In this document: positions 40,936-47,329 of the stretch, piece after piece
Layout of the letters: each line of letters begins with the position of its first letter
How positions within the stretch are numbered: the stretch's first letter is position 1
Translations under genes and position numbers: made by a program
From: Burkholderiales bacterium
GTDB lineage: Bacteria; Pseudomonadota; Gammaproteobacteria; Burkholderiales; Burkholderiaceae
Assembly: GCA_021287185.1 (NCBI GenBank)
Contig: JAJTAZ010000009.1
Coordinates: 1 to 47,329 of the forward strand
Length of the DNA stretch: 47,329 nt
Reading direction: 5' to 3'
The notes under the pieces: generated by a model
Seen by the model: only the letters and a program-made list of their open reading frames with translations
The model's database searches: none
What the model was told of the DNA's origin: nothing

Positions 40936-41181
40936 ATGAAACCCGCACACATCAGCCGTTTTGAAAAATTGATGGCACGTGGTCGGCTTATGTATTTATT
41001 GAGCACGGCATTGTCTGTGGCTGGTGTGGTTGGTGCCATTCAAGCGTTTAACGGTCAGCTTTCGTATAAAAGCCTTGCGCTGTATGCTTTGGTTGGTGCG
41101 GTGATTGCGCAGGTGGATTGGCTGATTTTGGCCAAACGCTACCAAAAACACAACACGCCAACCCAGCCGCCGCAAACCTAA
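40936..41181 (+). CDS. Small two-helix membrane protein at end of efflux operon
   Basis: An 81-residue protein with AGGAGG before the ATG. Two helices at about 17-37 (LMYLLSTALSVAGVVGAIQA) and 45-65. Unrecognised family. It lies 26 bases after EmrB and before the ychF promoter, so it is probably co-transcribed with the pump. Confidence 0.65.
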   Translation: MKPAHISRFEKLMARGRLMYLLSTALSVAGVVGAIQAFNGQLSYKSLALYALVGAVIAQVDWLILAKRYQKHNTPTQPPQT

Positions 41182-41198
41182 AAGCCAGCCTAAACATG

Positions 41199-41226
41199 TT
41201 CGATAGGCCTATAAACTCGTTATAAT
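41199..41226 (+). promoter_or_regulatory. ychF promoter
   Basis: TATAAT at 41221-41226 with a weak -35 TTCGAT (41199-41204, 16-base spacer). Start near 41233, 35 bases before ATG 41268. Confidence 0.6.
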
Positions 41227-41267
41227 GCGAACTTTGTTTGATTGACTCATTACTCGGAATAAATACC

Positions 41268-42359
41268 ATGACATTACGTTGCGGCATCGTTGGTTTACCC
41301 AATGTTGGCAAATCCACTCTTTTTAACGCATTGACCAAAGCGGGTATTGCGGCTGAAAACTATCCTTTTTGTACCATTGAGCCCAATGTGGGCATGGTTG
41401 AAGTGCCCGATGCACGCATGGATGCATTGGCTGAAATCGTGAAACCGCAGCGCATGCAATTTGCCACAGTTGAGTTCGTTGATATTGCGGGTTTGGTGGC
41501 GGGCGCATCTAAAGGTGAAGGTTTGGGCAATCAGTTCCTTGCCAATATTCGTGAAACCGATGCGATTGCGCATGTGGTGCGTTGTTTTGATGATGAAAAC
41601 GTGGTGCATGTCGCTGGCAAAGTCGATCCGATTTCCGATATTGAAGTCATCAACACAGAGTTGGCCTTGGCTGATTTGGGTACAGCAGAAAAAGCCCTAT
41701 TGCGCCAACAAAAAATCGCGCGCGCAGGCGACAAAGACGCGATTAAATTGGTCGCGGTCTTAGAAAAAATTCTGCCTGTGCTCAACGAAGCCAAAGCCAT
41801 TCGCAATGCGAATTTAGATGCGGATGAATTGGCACTGCTCAAGCCATACTGTTTCATTACCGCAAAACCCACGATGTATGTGGCGAATATTTTAGAGCAC
41901 GGTTTGGAGAATAACCCACATTTACAAGCGGTACAAGAATACGCGGCCAAAGAAAACTCGCCCGTGGTTGCGGTGTGCGCGGCGATAGAGGCCGAAATTG
42001 CGGGTTTGGATGATGATGAAAAAGAAATGTTCTTAACCGATATGGGCATGGACGAACCGGGTCTGAACCGGGTGATTCGTGCGGGCTATAAATTGCTCGG
42101 TTTGCAAACCTACTTCACCGCGGGTGTGAAAGAAGTGCGCGCTTGGACCATCCACATTGGCGACACCGCACCGCAAGCGGCGGGCGTGATTCACACGGAT
42201 TTTGAACGAGGTTTTATTCGCGCGCAAACCATTGCGTATGAGGATTTTATTCAATACAAAGGCGAGGCGGGCGCAAAAGAGGCGGGCAAAATGCGTGCCG
42301 AGGGCAAAGAGTATGTCGTTAAAGATGGCGATGTGTTGAATTTCTTGTTTAATGTGTAA
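41268..42359 (+). CDS. ychF: YchF/Ola1-type ATPase
   Basis: A 363-residue protein, the standard YchF length; ATG 41268 gives [21 protein letters not shown]1 is GLPNVGKS, the switch motif is DIAGLV, and the specificity loop reads [13 protein letters not shown]. The TGS domain forms the C-terminus ([17 protein letters not shown] ... [11 protein letters not shown]). It binds ribosomes and hydrolyses ATP. A terminator follows at 42421. Confidence 0.97.
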   Translation: MTLRCGIVGLPNVGKSTLFNALTKAGIAAENYPFCTIEPNVGMVEVPDARMDALAEIVKPQRMQFATVEFVDIAGLVAGASKGEGLGNQFLANIRETDAIAHVVRCFDDENVVHVAGKVDPISDIEVINTELALADLGTAEKALLRQQKIARAGDKDAIKLVAVLEKILPVLNEAKAIRNANLDADELALLKPYCFITAKPTMYVANILEHGLENNPHLQAVQEYAAKENSPVVAVCAAIEAEIAGLDDDEKEMFLTDMGMDEPGLNRVIRAGYKLLGLQTYFTAGVKEVRAWTIHIGDTAPQAAGVIHTDFERGFIRAQTIAYEDFIQYKGEAGAKEAGKMRAEGKEYVVKDGDVLNFLFNV

Positions 42360-42420
42360 CTGTTTTCTGTAAATTGCAAGAATTAGCCGACGTTAAGCGA
42401 TGTTGGCTGATTTTTGATGC

Positions 42421-42455
42421 AAACCCTGAGCGAAAACAATCGCTCGGGGTTTTTT
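42421..42455 (+). terminator. ychF terminator
   Basis: AACCCTGAGCGA (42422-42433) with TCGCTCGGGGTT (42440-42451), one G-T pair, then T run. Confidence 0.85.
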
Positions 42456-42549
42456 ATTTGCTGAGCCAGATTCTTTCTTGTAGCATAAGTGCACTTGTAT
42501 TTGTGTCAACAACGGTTCAATCAGAAGCCCTAACATCGACAGGAGCGGT

Positions 42550-43425
42550 ATGAATTATTTGATTTTCGCGGTATTGTGCAGTGTGGCCGTGTCGGTTTTT
42601 TTAAAAATCGCGCGTAAAAAACACATTCAAATCGCTCAAGCGATTGCAATGAACTACATCATCGCCATCTTCATGACATGGTTTGTGCTTCAGCCGAATT
42701 TAAAAAATACCACAGAATATCTCGCCTCTGCACCCATCTTCATGGCTTTGGGGGTTTTATTACCCAGTGTCTTTATCGTGATGGCACGCGCGGTTGAGCG
42801 GGCAGGTATTGTAAAGTCAGATGCCGCACAACGCTTGTCGTTGTTTATTCCGATTGTGTGGGCATTGGTATTTTTCGGTGAACGCTTGACACCTGCAAGT
42901 GGTTTGGGCGTGCTGTTGGCATTTGTGGCTTTGTTGTGTTTGCTTTATAAACCTGCAAGCAAAACATTTTCGTCAAACGGTAAAGGAGTCGTCACTGCGT
43001 TACTTGGCGTTTGGTTGGGTTATGGCGTGATTGATATTTTATTCAAGCAACTGGCAAAACTGGATAAATCTGCTTTCGCAGGTAATTTGTTGGTCGCTTT
43101 TGCGTTGGCGGGTGTGTTGATGTTTGCATATTTGTTACTTAAACACACGAATTGGCAAATGAAAAGCCTGCTTGCAGGCATTGTTTTGGGGATTTTAAAC
43201 TTCGGTAATATATTGTTCTATATGCGTGCGCATCAAACGTTCAAGGACAATCCGACCTTGGTTTTTGCAGGGATGAACATGGGCGTGATTGCTGTAGGTA
43301 CGCTGGTCGGTGCGTGGATTTTCCGCGAAAAAATCTCGCGTGTGAATGCGCTGGGTATTGGCTTGGCAATTGGGGCGATTTTTTGTTTGTTCTATTTGGC
43401 AAAACTCTTTCCGCAATGGGCGTAG
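42550..43425 (+). CDS. EamA-type transporter
   Basis: A 291-residue membrane protein with about ten helices; AGGAGCGGT lies before the ATG. SDAAQRLSLFIPIVWALVFF and the second-half GMNMGVIAVGTLVGAWIFRE match DMT/EamA transporters. Substrate unknown. Monocistronic by spacing. Confidence 0.85.
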   Translation: MNYLIFAVLCSVAVSVFLKIARKKHIQIAQAIAMNYIIAIFMTWFVLQPNLKNTTEYLASAPIFMALGVLLPSVFIVMARAVERAGIVKSDAAQRLSLFIPIVWALVFFGERLTPASGLGVLLAFVALLCLLYKPASKTFSSNGKGVVTALLGVWLGYGVIDILFKQLAKLDKSAFAGNLLVAFALAGVLMFAYLLLKHTNWQMKSLLAGIVLGILNFGNILFYMRAHQTFKDNPTLVFAGMNMGVIAVGTLVGAWIFREKISRVNALGIGLAIGAIFCLFYLAKLFPQWA

Positions 43426-43454
43426 AATAAACTTTTTTGCCCATTCATCACCCC

Positions 43455-43844
43455 ATGAAAAATTCCGAAATCGAACAGTGGTTGGCGTACATCAGCCAGC
43501 AAAATCAAGGTCAAATCACCGTGGTACAAACCATTCGCAATGCCATTATGTCCGCGAGTATATTGGCTTCGGTGGCATTGATTGCCCTGATGGGTGCATT
43601 AGCCACTGCACACTCAAAAGCGAGTGAGTGGATACTCGCATCAATTGCACTGCTGGTTTTAAGCGCAACGTGCTCGGCCATTTCGATTAGTTTTTTGGCG
43701 CGCTTGAGTTTTCAAACTCAATTTGAACACGTGCATTTTGAACTCTCGGCCAATCGTTTGCGCCACGCGCTGAATTTAATTCGCGGATCAGCCGTGTTGT
43801 TTATATCGGCTTTAGTGGTGGCGGCTATTGATTTGTGGTGGTGA
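43455..43844 (+). CDS. Membrane protein of unknown function
   Basis: A 129-residue protein with three hydrophobic helices (about 30-50, 60-85, 105-125). ATG 43455 chosen over the upstream TTG. Family not recognised with confidence. It overlaps the convergent mrp gene by 20 bases at the 3' ends. Confidence 0.65.
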   Translation: MKNSEIEQWLAYISQQNQGQITVVQTIRNAIMSASILASVALIALMGALATAHSKASEWILASIALLVLSATCSAISISFLARLSFQTQFEHVHFELSANRLRHALNLIRGSAVLFISALVVAAIDLWW

Positions 43845-44889
43845 TTTTGATTTTATGACTTAAATCACGTGGACGCATCGCCAAAGCGAGTGCCAACTGT
43901 CGCGCGATGCTGCGATAATGCTGCGCGTGTGTGCTATTTGGGTTGTCTGCTACGGTCGGTTTGCCCGCGTCCGCTTGCATACGAATGTCCAATGCAAGGG
44001 GAAGTTGTCCCAATAATGGCACGTCAAAATCCGCACTCATTTTGCCCGCGCCGCCGAGTTTTCCGCTACCAAAAATGGCTTCTTCGTGTCCACAGTTGGA
44101 ACACGTATGCAAAGCCATATTTTCCACAATGCCGAGTACTGGAATGTGGGTTTTTTCAAACATTGCCAAACCTTTGCGCGCATCCATCAGTGCCAAATCC
44201 TGTGGTGTGGTGACAATCACCGCGCCTGTCACAGGGATTTTTTGACTCAAGGTCAACTGAATGTCACCAGTACCGGGTGGCATATCGACAATCAGGTAAT
44301 CCAAATCCGTCCATGCAGTTTGATAAAACAATTGTTGTAAGGCTTGCGAGACCATCGCGCCACGCCACGCGACTGGGTTGTCATTGTCAATTAGAAAACC
44401 AATCGAATTGACCTGCACGCCGTATTGGGTGTGTGGCACCATTAATTCCTGCGCATTGAGTTCGGGTTTGCCTGATAGATTCAGTAAGGTTGGCATGGAT
44501 GGCCCATAAATGTCCGCATCCAATATTCCAACGCGCGCACCTTCGTGCGACAGTGCCAGCGCGATGTTGACTGCCGTGGTGCTTTTGCCCACGCCGCCCT
44601 TGCCCGAAGCAATCGCAATCACATTTTTGACATTGGGTGCCACGCTCACGCCTGCTTGCGCGATGTGTGCATGAATTTGGGTTTGAATATCAATGCGCAA
44701 TGGCGCATCGGTGATTGCTTGCATCCGTGCGCGCAAATCATCGTGTGTGCTGGCGCATGCCAAAGGCAAAATCACGCTGATGGCTTTGTCCTTGACGCTT
44801 TTAATCGCGCGCAGTTGCCCCAAAGTCGTGGTTGAACCGTCTAATACTGGGATGGTGTTCAATCGCGCGAGTAAATCTGCATCATTCAT
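43825..44889 (-). CDS. apbC: Mrp/ApbC-type Fe-S cluster carrier ATPase
   Basis: A 354-residue protein. N-terminal MIP18-like domain (about 1-75), P-loop IASGKGGVGKST, GILDADIYGPSMP, and CxxC in HTCSNCGHEE. It transfers Fe-S clusters to apo-proteins. Divergent from metG, a common neighbour arrangement. Confidence 0.96.
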   Translation of the reverse strand: MNDADLLARLNTIPVLDGSTTTLGQLRAIKSVKDKAISVILPLACASTHDDLRARMQAITDAPLRIDIQTQIHAHIAQAGVSVAPNVKNVIAIASGKGGVGKSTTAVNIALALSHEGARVGILDADIYGPSMPTLLNLSGKPELNAQELMVPHTQYGVQVNSIGFLIDNDNPVAWRGAMVSQALQQLFYQTAWTDLDYLIVDMPPGTGDIQLTLSQKIPVTGAVIVTTPQDLALMDARKGLAMFEKTHIPVLGIVENMALHTCSNCGHEEAIFGSGKLGGAGKMSADFDVPLLGQLPLALDIRMQADAGKPTVADNPNSTHAQHYRSIARQLALALAMRPRDLSHKIKITTTNQ

Positions 44890-45015
44890 AATCTTGCCCT
44901 ATGGTAAAATTCGCCTTTGTTTTGACATTAAAATCAGCAACCGTGGCGGTAAAACGTTAATAGCGCATTCTACCCCGTTCAACGGTTTCATGCACCGAAC
45001 ACAATTTGAGCTCAT

Positions 45016-47106
45016 ATGAATTCTCCACGCAAAATTTTAGTCACTTCAGCCCTGCCTTATGCCAATGGACAAATCCACATCGGGCATTTGGTTGAATACA
45101 TCCAAACCGATATTTGGGTGCGTTTTATGCGCGCGCAAGGACACGAAGTGTATTACGTGGGCGCTGACGATACGCACGGTACGCCCGTGATGCTGCGTGC
45201 GGAAAAAGAAGGTTCAACGCCGAAACAACTGATTGACCGTGTGTGGGCAGAGCACAAACGCGATTTTGATGCGTTTCAGATTTCATTTGATAATTATTAT
45301 TCGACGGATTCGGATGAAAACCGCGAGTTGTGCGAGACCATGTATTTGAATTTGCACAAAAATGGTTTGATTGCCGAGCGTGAGATTGAGCAGTACTACG
45401 ACCCCGTCAAAGAAATGTTTTTGTCTGACCGTTTCATCAAAGGCGAGTGTCCCAAATGCCACGCGCAGGACCAATACGGCGACAACTGCGAGGTCTGCGG
45501 TGCGACCTATTCGGCGACCGAACTCATCAAGCCGTACTCCACCATCTCAGGTGCAACGCCTGAAATTCGCACCTCAATGCACTACTTCCTCGCGATGTCG
45601 GATGCGCGTTGTGAAGCATTTTTGCGCGACTGGGTACAAGGTTTGGCACAGCCCGAGGCGACCAATAAAATGCGCGAATGGCTCGGCGAGGGCGATGAGC
45701 ATAAACTGGCGGATAAAGACATCTCGCGTGACGCGCCGTATTTTGGCTTTGAGATTCCCAACGCGCCGAATAAATATTTTTATGTGTGGCTCGATGCGCC
45801 GATTGGCTACTACGCGAGTTTTAAAAACTTGGTGGAAGTCAAAAAAACCACGTTTGACGGCAAGGCCATTCAAACGAATTTCAACGATTGGGTCAAACCC
45901 GATACCGCGACCGAACAATACCATTTCATCGGCAAAGACATTCTCGCGTTTCACACCCTCACTTGGCCTGCCACGCTGAAATTCTCAGGTTATCGCACGC
46001 CGACCAATGTGTTTGCACATGGCTTTCTCACGGTCGATGGCGCGAAAATGAGCAAATCTCGTGGTACGTTCATCACCGCTGAATCCTACATCCAAACCAA
46101 AATGAATCCCGAATGGTTGCGTTATTATTTCGCCGCCAAACTCAATGCGAGCATGGAAGATTTGGATTTGAACTTGGACGATTTTGTCGCGCGGGTGAAT
46201 TCGGATTTGGTGGGTAAATACGTCAATATTGCCAGCCGCGCATCGGGCTTTTTGTCCAAACGATTTGCGGGTAAAGTCAACGATGCGGCGATGACCGATG
46301 GATTGCTGGTGCAACTGCGCGCAGCCCAAAAGACCATCGCCGAATTCTACGAGGCGCGTGAATACGGTAAAGCCATGCGCGAAATCATGGCGCAGACCGA
46401 CGCGGTCAATGTGTTTATTGATGAAAATAAACCGTGGGAACTGGCTCGTTTAGAAGGTAAAGATGACGAATTGCACCGAGTGTGTAGCATTTGTTTGGAA
46501 GCCTTTCGCATTCTCACCATCTATTTATCACCTGTACTGCCTGTGGTGGCGGCGCAAGCGTATGCTTTTCTCAACATCCCTGCGCAAATATGGGCGGATA
46601 TTGATGTGCCATTAAGCAGTGCCAACACCATCAACGCGTACAAACACATGCTCACGCGCATTGAGCCCACCCACATAGCGGCATTGCTCGAAGCAAACAA
46701 GCAGTCTTTGCAAGCCACTGAAAATATGGTGCATGTGGCACTACGCGATATTGAGCCGATTGCACCGACCATTGGTATTGAAGACTTTGTTAAAGTTGAT
46801 TTGCGGATTGCAAAAATTTTGGAGTGTACCACTGTCGAGGGCTCGACCAAACTTTTGCGATTGACCCTTGATGCGGGCGAAGGCAAAACGCGCAATGTCT
46901 TTTCGGGCATTGCCAGCATGTACCAACCAGAAGACTTGGTGGGTAAATTGACGGTGCTGGTGGCCAACCTTGCACCGCGGAAAATGAAATTCGGCATTTC
47001 TGAAGGTATGGTGCTGGCCGCTTCCGACAAAGACAGCTCAGACAACAAAGGCATTTACATACTGGAACCAATCACGGGGGCAGAAGTCGGTATGCGTATC
47101 AGTTAA
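45016..47106 (+). CDS. metG: Methionine-tRNA ligase
   Basis: A 696-residue protein. HIGH signature in [17 protein letters not shown], zinc site [23 protein letters not shown] signature in [10 protein letters not shown], and a C-terminal EMAP/tRNA-binding domain ([20 protein letters not shown]) to the end. Full length for the dimeric type. Confidence 0.97.
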   Translation: MNSPRKILVTSALPYANGQIHIGHLVEYIQTDIWVRFMRAQGHEVYYVGADDTHGTPVMLRAEKEGSTPKQLIDRVWAEHKRDFDAFQISFDNYYSTDSDENRELCETMYLNLHKNGLIAEREIEQYYDPVKEMFLSDRFIKGECPKCHAQDQYGDNCEVCGATYSATELIKPYSTISGATPEIRTSMHYFLAMSDARCEAFLRDWVQGLAQPEATNKMREWLGEGDEHKLADKDISRDAPYFGFEIPNAPNKYFYVWLDAPIGYYASFKNLVEVKKTTFDGKAIQTNFNDWVKPDTATEQYHFIGKDILAFHTLTWPATLKFSGYRTPTNVFAHGFLTVDGAKMSKSRGTFITAESYIQTKMNPEWLRYYFAAKLNASMEDLDLNLDDFVARVNSDLVGKYVNIASRASGFLSKRFAGKVNDAAMTDGLLVQLRAAQKTIAEFYEAREYGKAMREIMAQTDAVNVFIDENKPWELARLEGKDDELHRVCSICLEAFRILTIYLSPVLPVVAAQAYAFLNIPAQIWADIDVPLSSANTINAYKHMLTRIEPTHIAALLEANKQSLQATENMVHVALRDIEPIAPTIGIEDFVKVDLRIAKILECTTVEGSTKLLRLTLDAGEGKTRNVFSGIASMYQPEDLVGKLTVLVANLAPRKMKFGISEGMVLAASDKDSSDNKGIYILEPITGAEVGMRIS

Positions 47107-47175
47107 AGGGCTGGGTTTGCGGCAGTGAGTCGCCAAGCCTTCTGTGTGGAAAACAAAATTTTTTTAGAGTTTGGC

Positions 47176-47204
47176 TTGCCAAAGTGAAATGAAGTGATTA
47201 TAAT
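47176..47204 (+). promoter_or_regulatory. tRNA-Thr promoter
   Basis: TTGCCA (47176-47181), 17-base spacer, TATAAT (47199-47204). The mature tRNA begins 11 bases later. Confidence 0.75.
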
Positions 47205-47215
47205 TTCACCTCTTA

Positions 47216-47291
47216 GCCCGTTTAGCTCATCTGGTAGAGCACCTGACTTGTAATCAGGGGGTGGTGGGTTCAAGTCCTGCAACGGGCACCA
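47216..47291 (+). tRNA. tRNA-Thr, anticodon UGU
   Basis: Acceptor GCCCGTT (47216-47222) pairs with AACGGGC (47281-47287); discriminator A and encoded CCA follow. Anticodon stem CCTGA/TCAGG with loop CTTGTAA gives anticodon TGT (47249-47251). T arm has GGTTCAAGTCC. Reads ACA and, with wobble, other Thr codons. Confidence 0.97.
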
Positions 47292-47300
47292 AGTGTGCAA

Positions 47301-47329
47301 AATCCCAGTCGTCAAGACTGGGATTTTTT
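47301..47329 (+). terminator. tRNA-Thr terminator
   Basis: AATCCCAGTC (47301-47310), loop GTCAA, GACTGGGATT (47316-47325) and a T run to the end of the window. Confidence 0.9.

Noticed and set aside
44922-44955. metG promoter at TTGACA (44922)
   Set aside because: No acceptable -10 at 16-18 bases; the nearest candidate is 22 bases away.

Overview
The window is the right part of an integrated P2-like (myovirus) prophage, about 1-21,050, followed by about 26 kb of ordinary bacterial chromosome. The host looks like a betaproteobacterium, most likely Burkholderiales with roughly 50% GC. I infer this from the YchF, MetG, Mrp and AlaS sequences, the membrane-anchored cytochrome c5-type protein and the NodT/EmrA/EmrB-type efflux operon. 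I could not run a database search, so genus and species are left open.

Prophage layout. From the left edge: a tail-fibre gene cut by the window, a tail-fibre-assembly-like gene, a run of small structural or accessory genes and a second fibre-like protein (1-3597). Next is a compact chain of overlapping lysis genes: two holin-like membrane proteins, a 24-codon vestige that may be the start of a lost endolysin, an Rz spanin with Rz1 nested inside it, and two small genes (3616-4988). The P2-order tail operon follows: sheath FI, tube FII, E with E' by -1 frameshift, tape measure T, U and D (5090-11613). After it come a HicA/HicB toxin-antitoxin pair and a leftward lysogeny operon: an S24-type repressor followed by two membrane-protein genes of unknown function. 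The rightward early region has a Cro-like gene, small unknown genes, a highly structured non-coding RNA candidate resembling phage C4 antisense RNA, a CII-like gene, an Ogr/Delta late activator and a Toprim primase-helicase. It ends with small genes, a broken cytosine-methyltransferase tail and an excisionase-like gene. The integrase (19873-20883, minus) faces the chromosome, and repeat-rich DNA between it and alaS probably holds arm sites and the attachment junction.

Chromosome layout. alaS, a block of REP-like repeats, sdaA and a MocR-type regulator run leftward. Divergent from the regulator is an amino-acid gene group: Asp/Glu racemase, EamA exporter, broken LysE-type exporter, threonine aldolase, PhzF-like enzyme and BenE-type transporter. 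Then come a SurA-like periplasmic chaperone, a gamma-glutamyl-GABA-hydrolase-like amidotransferase and a cytochrome c. A probable independent small RNA with a CCUCC loop follows, then an ArsR-controlled tripartite efflux operon (outer-membrane factor, EmrA, EmrB and a small membrane protein). The window closes with ychF, a second EamA transporter, a small membrane protein, mrp/apbC, metG and a tRNA-Thr(UGU).

How the parts work together. The repressor operon is the part expected to be on in the lysogen, so the two membrane proteins behind it are the best candidates for a lysogenic-conversion or phage-exclusion function. Other items worth checking are the structured RNA ahead of the CII-like gene, the orphan small RNA near 35.9 kb, the hicA-terminator-hicB arrangement and the lysis cassette with no endolysin in view.
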